The translations under genes were made by a program, and so were the position numbers. From NCBI GenBank assembly GCA_018881555.1, contig JACAXG010000050.1, forward strand, positions 310,001 through 374,000: 64,000 bases of DNA, read 5' to 3'. The stretch's first letter is position 1, and the number at the start of each line of letters is the position of its first letter. This document shows, piece after piece, positions 54,401 to 64,000 of this stretch. The notes under the pieces are model-generated. The model was not told where the DNA came from and did no database searches. It saw only the letters and a list, made by a program, of their open reading frames with translations. Source of the stretch: Amblyornis subalaris. Taxonomy: Eukaryota; Chordata; Aves; Passeriformes; Ptilonorhynchidae.

Positions 54401-56191
54401 TGAAATGTGTGGGAAAGTGGAAGTTAGGATCAGTCAAATCACAAGAACAGCAAACCAAAAAAAAAAAAAGGAGCAATAAGGAGAAAATTCCATCTTCATT
54501 TGCTTTTTTTTTTAATATAAAGTGTTGCACACCCTCTGCCTGAATCTTAGTCTGCATTAGTGCAAAGTGCTTTTCAAATCTTAGTTTCTTGATCAACTTT
54601 CCTAACTGATTAAAATNCCTACTGGAATGCCCCAGAAAAATATATTATTTTATGGGAATGACTTTTGCATATGAATATGAACATAGAAAATGTATGAAAA
54701 ATCCATTACCAACTCTGAAGCAGATAATTAGCTGCAAATTGAAACTTGTTAAAAAAAAAAAACCAACAACTTGATTTGTGAACCTTTTGATGGCGTAATT
54801 TTCATAAAATTTAATTATTCCGCAAACTCAGAAGAGTGGGACTTCAGCACTTGTAGGTTGCCTTTTTTATTCAGAACCCTCAAAATAGATCACAAACACT
54901 AATTTATTAACCCATGAACTCATGAAAAAAAAAATTATTTCCCTGTCTCTCTTTCCATCTTTCCTTTGAAGATACCACAGTTTCTCCCTGCTGCCCCAGC
55001 CCTGGAACAAGGATTTTGCTGGGCCCCTNGGAAGTAACTTCAGCCATACAGACCAGCAGTTCCCTCTGAATAATTTCCACTTGAATATACATATCTTAGG
55101 GAAGCTGCCAAATCCTTTTCCTACACTGCTCAACTGCAGGGATTTTGCTGCAGAAATGGCATCTAACTATACCTCGGGGGACTTCTGTGAGAATTTGTAA
55201 AGACTCCTGAGGATGAAGGCAAACCATTATTGTTCATTCTTTTTTCAGATCTCAACAGGATCTCAACTTATTGTTCTCTAATCTGCAGCATGACGTGCTC
55301 TTTTGAAGTGATATGGCACCAAAATACACACTTTTCTGTACTGAGTGAATTGGAAAATCATGTGGTTTTAATTAGCTGTAAAAGGACAGTACAGCAGCTG
55401 GTACTACAAAGCATATGAAAAGATTTGCCTTGCTTTGGTTTTGCACTTAGAGAATCAAAGAGTTAAGTGCCTGCTTTTGTACAGTGAGTGATGAATGTGA
55501 ATTATGTGGATTGGAGAAGGCGTGGGGTTTTAAACACAGACTCTTCCCATTTCACTTCAGTGCTGCTGGGTGGCTGCTAATTAACTCCTGCTCTAGTGCC
55601 TGTTTCTGGATCATTACTGAAACTGTGTTAGTCATAGACTCCCTGAGATGTTTTACAACATTTCTTGAATAACAGGCAGCTGGTGTACAGTGACAGCACA
55701 CCATACAGGCTCCAGTCCACTGTATACTCACTTGTATGCTCCCAGGAGAGGCAGGCAAAACAGAGAAACCTGCAGAAAGATCTCCGAGGGGTAAGAAGGA
55801 GGCATCTCCAGAGTGGAATTTCTGCCTACTTTTTCTGTAAACTGCTATGGTCTGAGAGAAAGAAAACAGGACTTCAAGGTGGCCAGGTGGCACATTTCCC
55901 TTCCTTGAACGGCTGCTTTTGGAGAAGCTAAGGAGCAGTGCCAAATGTGCTCCATTAATAGTTCTTGAAGCTGTATGAATTTGTGACATGTATTTAGCAG
56001 CACTCATTTTAGGAGAAACAAACCTCTCAGGCTCCAGCTCCCCAGCAATCTTCAACAGCCTCACTCAGATGAAAAGGATGCTGCACAAGAGCACTGAAGA
56101 CTGGAATGTGCAAGCAATGAACATTAGCAGCCAAATAATATTTTCTCTGTTTTGCCAGAGTTTGCTTTTAAAAGTACATACAAGCAACTTT
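51444..56191. other. Non-coding single-copy stretch
   Basis: No gene is supported. Frames of 134 codons (51861-52265 minus, 54192-54596 minus) and 170 codons (55552-56064 minus) have no domain I recognise, and the last overlaps open frames on the opposite strand. A short CTAT/CCAT tract lies at about 52240-52265. Confidence 0.6.
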
Positions 56192-57090
56192 TATAGAATC
56201 ATAGAATAGCTTGGGTGGGAAGCTTAAGGAACCTTTAAGAACATTTAGTTCAAACCTTCCTGCCATGGGCAGGGACATCTTTCACTAAACCAGGTGGCTC
56301 CAAGCCCCACCCAACTGGTCTTGAACATTTCCAGCAATAGGGCACCCACAGCTTCTCTGGGCAACCTGTTCTAGTGCCCCAGCACCCTCAAAAGTGAAGA
56401 ATTTCTTCCCAATATCTAATCTAGACCTACTCTCAGTTTGAAGCCAATACCCTTGTCTTGTCACTACATGCCCTTGTAAATAGCATCTCTCAATTTTTCT
56501 TGTAGGCTGCCTTCAGGTACTGGAAGGATGAAATTAGGTCACCCTGAAGCCTTCTCTTCTCTAGGCTGAAAACTCCCAATTCCCTTTGCCTTTCCTTATA
56601 GGAGAGGTGCTCCATCCCTCTAATCAGCTTGGTGACCCTCCTCTGGACTCACTCCAACAGCTTGATGTCCTTCCTGTGCTGAGGACCCCAGAGCCGGATG
56701 CAGTGTTCCAGGTGGGGTCTCACTAGAGTAAAGTAGAGAGGCAGAATCCCCTCCCTCACCCTGCTGGCCACGCTGCTTTGGATACAGCCCAGCATATGGT
56801 TATCTTTCTGGGCTGTGAGCACACACTGCTGGCTNCATGTCCAGCCTCCCATCCCCTAGCACCTCCAAGTCTTTCTCACCAGGGCTGCTCTCAATCTGTT
56901 CAGCCCTCAGCCTTTATTGATACAGGGGTGACCTCACCCAGGTGCAACACCTTACACTTGGTCTTGTTAAACCTCGTGAGATTCCTGTTGGCCCACTTCT
57001 CCAGCCTGTCCTGGTCCCTCTGGATGGCATCCCATCNTTCAGGTGTGTCAACTGAACCACTCAGCTTGGTGTCATCATTCCCATCACCTT
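56192..57090 (-). mobile_element. CR1 LINE, 5'-truncated, with 3' end
   Basis: About 900 bases of CR1 in reverse orientation. The 3' end is marked by 'tatagaatcatagaatagc' at 56192, the reverse complement of the typical terminal repeat. Reading on the minus strand gives reverse transcriptase C-terminal pieces: DDTKLSGSVDT (about 57085), [12 protein letters not shown] (about 56970), then after a frame break QQCVLTAQKDNHMLGCI and GILPLYFTLVRPHLEHC (inside 56852-56649), followed by the 3' UTR. CR1 encodes a self-copying reverse transcriptase/endonuclease, but this copy lacks the endonuclease and most of the polymerase, has stops and frame breaks, and is dead. It is the best-preserved mobile element in the window. 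Confidence 0.95.
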
Positions 57091-58267
57091 CTACTTAACT
57101 CGTGGATACACAGGCTAAGGTAGCTTTGTACTTTTCCATGTTTTTTCCTCTTCTCACTATCATTTTCAGATACTGGCAGCATTTACTAAAGATTCAGTTC
57201 CCTGCAGCATCCAGCATAACCATTCCCAGTTAGCATTATGGTGCAATTATGATATCATGGAAAGGGAAGAGGTATATGACTCTTAGATAGCTAGTATTAT
57301 CTATTGTTATCAAAATTATATACCCTTTAAGACCCGTGCACATCAACATTAAGATCCTAGAAATGAATCACATTTTTTATCATATTTACGTAGTTTCATA
57401 TACTATGTTCTAGGTACCAATGTGAAGAGTTTCCACGTTTTGATAACTAATTTGATATTATCACAGAACACTTTGCTGATGTGCTGAGATCCTGGCTAAA
57501 GTTGCAGTCATATAACAACAGATTTGCTATGTGTATACTTACTTTGGTACAACTTCCAGACTGATTCCTCTAAAGCCTTTTTCTCCTCACAGTTTTTGTG
57601 CAAATCACTACACGTTCAAAATACTCCTATAATTTTTTTCATTGTTTCTAGCAAAAATAATGTAAAGTGAATTATTTATAATAAGAAGTAGTAAACACAC
57701 AGTTTTAGAAAAATTTCCAGATCAATGATCAAAGGTATTACCTGCATCCTAAAGGTGGAGCTGCATGAATTGTCAAAGTGGTGATTTGTCTCTGTTGCAA
57801 TATACAGAAGTATCTCCAGCTCATTTGATACTTCACTGAAGAAATTCCTCAGTGTGTTCTCTGTAGGACAATTGGACTCAATCAATTTCCACTAGTGGGA
57901 AAGTTATCTCTGGGAAAACAACCCAAACAAACAAAAAACAACAACAAGGAAACCGCAACAGCTTTTTAACTCAGTATAGCAGAAACACCATTTAATTTTC
58001 TTAAACTTCTTAAAGATAAAATTTTGTTGGCTTAAACAGAACCCAGATGTGGAGATACTAGGGATAAATGAATGGATATTTGTGTGACACTATTCCAAAT
58101 TTAACTTTTGATCCCCCAAAACTACTGAACTTCGTTCTTTCAAGGTATTTTTCTAAACAGCACCAAATAAGCTACTAGATGGGTTGGCTTTTCCCCATAT
58201 GGTACATACACCACAGTGGCTGTCCACATAGACTCCCCAGCNGCATTGCAAATTCACCTACAGAGAC
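57091..58267. other. Non-coding single-copy stretch
   Basis: No gene or repeat can be supported between the CR1 and the ERV-type repeat. The stretch is AT-rich with no open frame above 70 codons that shows a domain. Confidence 0.65.
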
Positions 58268-59065
58268 AGGGTGGGTTAACCTTGGATAACTGCCAGACAC
58301 CCATACAGCAGCTCTCTGCTAAATCCCCTCCTAAACAGGAAGGGAGGAGAAAATAAAACAGAAATCTTGCAGGTCAGGACAGAGAGATCATTCACTGACT
58401 ACCCTCATGGGCCATACAGACTTGACTTGACAATAATTAATTTAATTTATTGTCCATTAGTAACAGTGTTGGATGGTGAGAAATGAAGGGCAAAAATTAA
58501 AACACCTTGCCCCCACCCCTCGCCTTTTTTTCCCAGGCTCAACTTCACTCCTTCCTTCCCAGCTCCTTTTCCTTTCCCCCAGTCCTGGACAGCACAAAGG
58601 GTCAGGACAGCGATCATGTTCAGTCTATGGCAGCTCTCCTCTGCTCTGCTGCTCCATCCCCCTTGCACTGCTCCCTGCTCCAGCCTGGGGTCTCCGTGGC
58701 TGCAGGTCCTGCAGGGCATGGCCACCAGTCACTGAGTGACTCTCCCTAGGGGCTGCAGGGAAACCATGCTCTGGTGTCTGGAGCACCTTCCCCCCATCCT
58801 GCTACTCCCTCCTTGCAGTTCATTTTGCTGTTTTTCACAATTTAAAACAAGTTTTAAGTGTTTGGCCCTTCCTGAAACACGCTTTCTCCAAAGCACCCAC
58901 AGCATGGCTGTAGGGCTCAGCCAAACACTGAGGTGGGCAACCTCAAAGCCGGGTGGAATCGGCTGTGCCCAAATGGGGCAGCCCCTGCCTCTCTCCCCAC
59001 AGAGGCTCCTGCAGCTCCCCCCTGCCAGCACCTCACCACCAGCACCTGGCAGAGGAGGTAAGGAG
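58268..59065. mobile_element. Diverged avian ERV-type repeat
   Basis: From memory of avian repeats I recognise an ordered set of words: 'gggtgggttaacc' at the left edge, 'aggtcaggacagagagatca', 'ttaatttaatttattg', 'ttaaaacacctt' plus a C-rich stretch, 'ctgctccagcctggggtc', 'ctctggtgtctggagcacct', and 'aacctcaaagccgggtgga'. This series is typical of a common bird endogenous-retrovirus-derived repeat. The GC content is well above the flanks. Long frames on both strands (58736-59239 plus, 58729-59214 minus) are open only because of that composition and match no retroviral protein I can see. Orientation relative to the parent virus is not certain. Confidence 0.65.
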
Positions 59066-59359
59066 ACTCCTAAACCACGGTTTGATGCATGGCCTACTCT
59101 TAAAAGCATGTACAGTAGGTCAGATTTGAAAGGGATGCAGCTGTCTAGATACTCTGAGATAATGAAGCTTGACCTACACATTTCNAATGTGCCTTGGATG
59201 TCCATACAGTGCACTGGACTTATATTTACCTCACNTTAATTTTTAAAACTCAGAATCAATTAAAATATGTGCTTCAAGACCTGAATCTTACAAAAAATCC
59301 GAAGGATCCGAAGGATTTTTTTTCTCAGTTTAAAGTATTCTTGTCATAAAACGTGGAGA

Positions 59360-59760
59360 GCTGTGAGCNCTCAAGGCTGCAGCCTCCCACACTCCCTTGG
59401 AGAAGCCAGAGATAAACAACTTTCCTTAGGGTCATGGCGAGTTCCCAACATGCCTTGTTTCTTCATGGTAATAGCCTGTACCCCGTTGGCTAATTGGTTT
59501 CTGCCCCACCCCCTGTTTCCCCATATACACCCATGCCTCTACCCCTGACACCAGGGGGTTCTTGTCCTTGGCCTCCTCTTTGCAGGGTGGTTCAGACAAT
59601 AAAGGCTACCTCTGCGGAACTGCCACATGAGGCTCCTGTCTCTCTTTCCCGGAGTCTGTCTGGGGTGATTTCACAAAGAGCTGAATCACAAGAGCTGAAA
59701 TCACTTGTAGCTGAGAGATTGCTACACTTGCTGAAATCACCTGTTGCCTAGGAGGGCTTG
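59360..59760 (+). mobile_element. Probable ERV LTR with TATA-like box and AATAAA
   Basis: The layout suits a retroviral LTR on the plus strand: a C-rich promoter-like segment, a TATA-like word (catataca, about 59522), an AATAAA polyadenylation signal at 59598-59603, then an R/U5-like run 'ctgtctctctttcccggagt'. The exact ends are not resolved. No internal retroviral genes adjoin it. It differs in sequence from the LTR family at 17.1, 19.9 and 33.8 kb. Confidence 0.6.
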
Positions 59761-59940
59761 CCAAGTACCNCTGGAAGAGTTGTTCTCTGCAGGACGCTCT
59801 CTAGGAAGGTCACAGGCATACCAGAGCTGGATAGCAGCGCCAGACCCCCTCCTGCAACAATAAAAGCTTGGAAATTTATGCCGAGCAGCATGATATGCTT
59901 CTAGTTTCTGTCCAGCAGAGCCTCTCCCAATCCTTCCATT
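59761..59940 (+). mobile_element. Second LTR-like 3' part
   Basis: A second block with the 3' layout of an LTR: 'agcgccagaccccctcctgc', an AATAAA signal at 59859-59864, then 'agcagcatgatatgcttcta' and 'ctgtccagcagagcctctcc', a motif order I associate with passerine ERV LTR ends. It follows the previous LTR directly. It may be a separate truncated insertion, or the two may be parts of one complex LTR. Confidence 0.5.
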
Positions 59941-62224
59941 ACCATGTCACCATCTACACCTGATTGATGGCACTTCAGGACTTCACAGTCTGAGATTAAT
60001 GACCAAGTTCCCACATCTTGGTCCTCTGATTTTGATGGAAGAAGTGGGATTTGAATTGTGGAGGTTAAGAAAGGAAAATATTTTTCCTGCCTTGCAATGG
60101 CTGAAAGGTCATTCTTGAGCTCAAGTCGTTTAAATAATTTATTGTGAGCTACTGAGTCATAACAGAGCTACTGATCTGTCTTTTGCTAGTGACATTCTAT
60201 TTTTCCAACTCTGTATTTTTTTTGTTCTGTGGTATTAAATAGCTCTCAATCTGCAGTAACCAGAAATGTTTAAGCGTGCTGCAACTGCTTAATGACACAT
60301 CAGATCTGTACCTTTTACAGTGTTTGTAGCAGAGAAGTGTCTTGATGGCACATGCTAAAAAGAAGTGTTTTGCCTGGGAAGAGCATTCCTCTACCAGCTT
60401 TGGGTGTATCATTTATTTTCTAAGCAGCCTGCGCTTACTCACTTTGCAACAGGAGATGATTTGAGACTCAAATGCTGATCTACTTTCTTCATTTCTGCAT
60501 TGGCACTGGGAGCCTTCCTACCTCATTAAACTTGTTTTTCTTATTTTGTATGCTTCAATGTTCTGTGCAGTCTAGGGGGTTGATATTTACCTTATCATAG
60601 CTTTTAGTAACTCTGAATAGTTGCCTAAAAGATAAATTGCTAGTATTTCACAAATTTAATTTTGTATTCAGGTTAAATAACAAAGCATTTTTATTTTCCC
60701 CACCTAACTTAAAATATTTTGAAGTACTGAAGACATTCTGGATCAGATTCCCTGAAACAATACGGAAATCCAATCCCTTTACAGGTATATCTACCAAAAT
60801 GATTTTCACTTTCTAACTACTTTGATTGCAAAATTTTACCTTGCCATAACTGCAAATGCTTCTAGTTGCTCTNGAAAACCTTTTCTCAAGTAAGACTGCA
60901 CAATCCTCCTCTTCACTCTTGTCTCTTCTTTTGACTCTGAGCAATAATTATGGACAGGAGCTATGGCCTCTTCGGGGATATGGGTCTCATTATGAGAAAA
61001 TGGTCCCATTTGCAGAATTTCTGTAGTTCAAGAAACAAGGAGTAGTGCAAAACTGTCACGGAAAATAAATAGTATAGGAGAAAAAACCACAACAACCCAC
61101 ACATAAACAAGGAAAGAAAGAAAATGCCGGATCCCACCATGTAGCTGTTGGGCTCCATGCAGAGCTAATCCCTATGCTGGTTGTATTTTGGCAGCATAGC
61201 CTGGTTGAGGAAAGCAATTCTGTGTGGGCAAGGGGCCCCACAGGCTGCCACAGATTTCCACCCTTCCAGCTCTACACTCAATTTCCCTATCAAGCCACTG
61301 GAATCTCTCCTCATGCAGTTTCCTCTCACCCATTGTGCACGAAGTGTTCTGCCCGGGCTGACGTGGGGTCTCTTCCCAGCACAGAAAGAAGTGGAAGCTA
61401 AAAACAAGAAAGGTAAAAGAATATGGGAAGTCATAATACTGAAAATGAGCCATGGAAAATCTGCTCTTAAAAGGGAAGAGCTTCTGTTAGAGTGAGTGAA
61501 CACTCAATTTAGACTTCTGCTGGGCATTAACAGGTGTCGGGGTGGAAGGTGATGTCTGTATTTCTGCTGTATCACGTTAAGAAAAAATCCTTAATTTCTA
61601 CTTAACTCGTTAAATCTGCTATTGCTACTGCATGCATTTCACAATTAGGAAATAATGATATAAAGTTTACAAATGTCTTCAAAAGATTAATTAATTGCTT
61701 TGGAAGTGTTTCCCATTATGTGAAATGAAAGTGTTACAAAAATCAAATTAGTATGTTACCAAATATTTGGCCTAGAACTTGAATTTCAGTCTTGACCAGC
61801 TTTATGTAAACGAGGCTCCATCTGAACACACTTTTCTGCTTGTATTTGTTTTTCTCACAAACAGTCAGATATTACATCCAATGATGTTTGAAATTATCAA
61901 TTTGGAAAATTGTGAACCACTGTCATCTTTGTTGGACATTCTCTGAAACCACTATGAAACGTGAATGACACCATATTCTCTAGACGTATCAAGAAAACTG
62001 CACAAATTGTGTTTCATCGTTGCAGCTATGTTTAGTTGCTGGCTTTAGTGTGACCCTGATCATCAACCATTAACGTGACTTTGATTTTGCTTGCACTGCA
62101 AGGGTCACCTGAGTTTATGGAGTGGTGTGTGGTTTGCACTGATTTACACGATAAAAATGAGGTAAAAGGCAGTTCTAGTAGATTGTGTCTAACTTGATCC
62201 CTTTTTTAAGACAAGATAAATAAT
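59941..62224. other. Non-coding single-copy stretch
   Basis: No gene is supported. The patch at about 61165-61500 is GC-richer and open on three frames (75-112 codons) across both strands, with no recognisable domain. The rest is AT-rich. Confidence 0.6.
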
Positions 62225-63235
62225 TTTCTTGACAAGGGTAATTCTGCAGACTTGATCTATTTGGNGCTCAGTAAAGCCTTTGGCACAGCGACACATGGGA
62301 AATTTAGTTAAGCTGAAGAGGATGAGGATTAGTAAAAGAATGTCAATACAGTAAGGCATTAGATAAAGAGGAGACAATGAGGTGTGTTGTGTTGCCAAAT
62401 CATCAGGCTAGGTGCATACTGCTGGTGAAGTTCCGTACGGAGCAGCAGTTGCTTGGCCTTGGCCAACGGGAGGCATCTGCCAGCACAGGCTCTTGGTGAG
62501 ACAAAGTTCAGAGGCGCTGCCAAAGCTGACTGACACGTATCTGATGATTGGACCAAAAAAAAAAAAAAATGGAGTGACCATAGGGTCAAAGGCACAAAGT
62601 GAGAAATACTGTGGGGCAAAACAGGATAGTACATGTAGAAGCTAAATATAGGAATTTCTGCTGTGACCCGGGCGTTACGGCTTAGAAACAAAAGAAGCAA
62701 AAGAAATAGTTGTCGATGCTATTTGGCCAGAAGGTAATTATTAGGCAGCAATGTGATGGAGCCATGGAAGCAGCAGAGTGGACACTGGTGTACAGTCCAG
62801 GGCACTCTCACCACACTGAGCTCTTTCTAACTGGCTGTTTTTAGCACCTTGTCCAAAACTGGTGTATAATTTCACCTATATTGAAGGAAACTCAACTCAA
62901 AAAAAAACCAAAACAACAAACACATGGTGATACAAAAATGCAGCTTGGATTAGCAGAAAAGAGGAGGACCCCATTTACAAAATAAGGCTATGAAAGCACA
63001 GGTTTAGAATAGCAAAAGTATGGAGGGACATTATAAGGACATTAAAACACAGGAGAATGGTGAGCTAGCTCATCAAGGCTAGTATCATCAGGCAAGACAA
63101 ATGGGAATAAAGTACTCAGAAATAAATTGAGGCTTAAAATTAGAAGTTCCTAACTATTATAGATATGAGGATCTGCTGTTCCAGAGGAGCAAAAAAGGCA
63201 GGAGCAAAAAGTAAAAGATGATTTTATCATCTGAT
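62225..63235 (+). repeat. Ancient CR1 LINE with reverse transcriptase remnant, plus strand
   Basis: Near 62230 the plus strand translates as DKGNSADLIYL, then an unresolved codon, then LSKAFGT. This matches the conserved CR1 reverse transcriptase motif A region (usually DKGNSVDVIYLDFSKAFDT). The catalytic aspartate codon is GNG here (62264-62266) and cannot encode Asp. Further on, 'aggcagcaatgtgatggagc' (about 62742) matches the segment usually reading RQCDVAVKK. The 3' UTR is recognisable from 'caaatgggaataaagtactc' through 'ggcttaaaattagaagttcc' to 'aggagcaaaaaaggcaggag' (63098-63205). A stretch at about 62410-62570 does not fit and may be inserted. Strongly decayed and non-functional. Confidence 0.72.
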
Positions 63236-64000
63236 CTTCTGAATGAAACTACATGATTCCTGATTTCACGTAATGAATGAAACCACAGACAAGGATGTGA
63301 TGTCACCCAATAAGATCCTTCAAGGATAACTTCAAGGAGTGATCAGTTGATTCCTTAATAAGCTTGTTTGTATCTTAGCTGCAAATACACAGCCACAGAG
63401 TATCCAGAGGATGACTGCACCTGTTCTGGGAATGGCAGTGCCATGAACACAGGCACAAAAAGCACAGTAGCTCGAAGATGCAGAACCAACGTTTCAGCAG
63501 TCCTCAACAGAAAGTGTGTGTTGTCCATCTTTTGTCCAGTCATCCAACTGCATGGTGCTCACTCAAACGTCCTCAACTTTATTGCAGCACTGTTCTTGTG
63601 AGGGTTGGCATACTGCTGGTGACTTGGTCTTGATTCTCCAGAGCATCCCTCATGTCAGTTAAGTTCTATATTTTCAGTGAGAGGAGAAATAAATACAGAT
63701 GTTGGAGAGATGTGCAACTTATGATGCCAGATTTTCTTCTTATTCCCATAAATACATCATAAAAATAATCAAGTAATGTTTCCTAGTTAAAAAAAAAAAC
63801 CAAACAAAAAAAGCCACACCAAAAAACCCCAACAGCTTTTTAATTTATCTTCACCTCTGTCCCTCTTCGGAATATAATGATCTGTATTATACCTAGGAGC
63901 TGTACTGTGCAGGTTTGAACCTCTGATCTCTGCTCAGCTACAGATCTTGTTAAAATCAATGGATATTTTCTGTAAAGAGTATTATTTAGCAGTGTCATTG
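63236..64000. other. Non-coding single-copy stretch
   Basis: No gene or repeat is supported, apart from an A-rich tract with scattered C at about 63788-63835. The frames at 63355-63601 on both strands have no domain. Confidence 0.65.

Noticed and set aside
55552..56064. 170-codon minus-strand frame
   Set aside because: No recognisable domain, and plus-strand frames overlap it. It ends just before a CR1 insertion with no sign of exon borders.
58729..59239. Long overlapping frames on both strands (161 and 167 codons)
   Set aside because: They lie in the GC-rich ERV-type repeat, where stop codons are rare on both strands. Neither translation resembles a retroviral or host protein.
1..64000. 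CRISPR arrays, bacterial operons, phage or plasmid functions, tRNA and rRNA genes
   Set aside because: The base composition, CR1 and ERV content and lack of dense open frames show vertebrate nuclear DNA. I saw no cloverleaf or rRNA core sequence on either strand.

Overview
This is AT-rich, CpG-poor vertebrate nuclear DNA. The repeats mark it as a bird: CR1 LINE copies with the avian 3' end (reverse complement of TTCTATGATTCTATRA), solo LTRs of avian endogenous retroviruses, and very few other interspersed repeats. The LTR types (reverse-oriented copies opening TGTGGTTTAAC, forward copies opening TGTACTGGTTTT or TGCTGGTTTTGG) are ones I associate with neoavian, especially songbird, genomes. 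I cannot name a species.

I found no protein-coding gene, tRNA, rRNA or other RNA gene I can defend. The open frames are short (longest 204 codons), have no recognisable domain apart from CR1 reverse transcriptase fragments, and often lie open on both strands in locally GC-richer patches. The window is best read as intergenic DNA or a large intron. It has no operons, promoters or terminators in the bacterial sense.

Layout. 1-17 kb: single-copy DNA with one short CR1 fragment (5.6 kb), a purine-skewed block (10.8-11.4 kb), a 13-base G run and an AT-rich hairpin repeat (15.0 kb). 17-34 kb: three copies of one LTR family (17.1 kb partial +, 19.9 kb minus, 33.8 kb near-complete +) and a GATATA hexamer array interrupted by a 258-base assembly gap (27.1-27.5 kb). 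34-46 kb: single-copy DNA, an unexplained minus-strand open region at 39.2-39.9 kb, and two old CR1 copies (41.2 and 45.6 kb). 46-51.5 kb: an unclassified repeat present as one isolated copy and as a locally duplicated block. 56-60 kb: the densest mobile-element cluster, with a 0.9 kb CR1, a diverged ERV-type repeat and one or two further LTRs with AATAAA signals. 62.2-63.2 kb: a very old, reverse-transcriptase-bearing CR1.

Isolated N bases are about nine times denser after 41.4 kb than before it, which says something about the assembly or about heterozygosity there. I did not find an undescribed functional system. The items most worth checking are the duplicated repeat at 50.6-51.4 kb, the open region at 39.2-39.9 kb and the N-density step.
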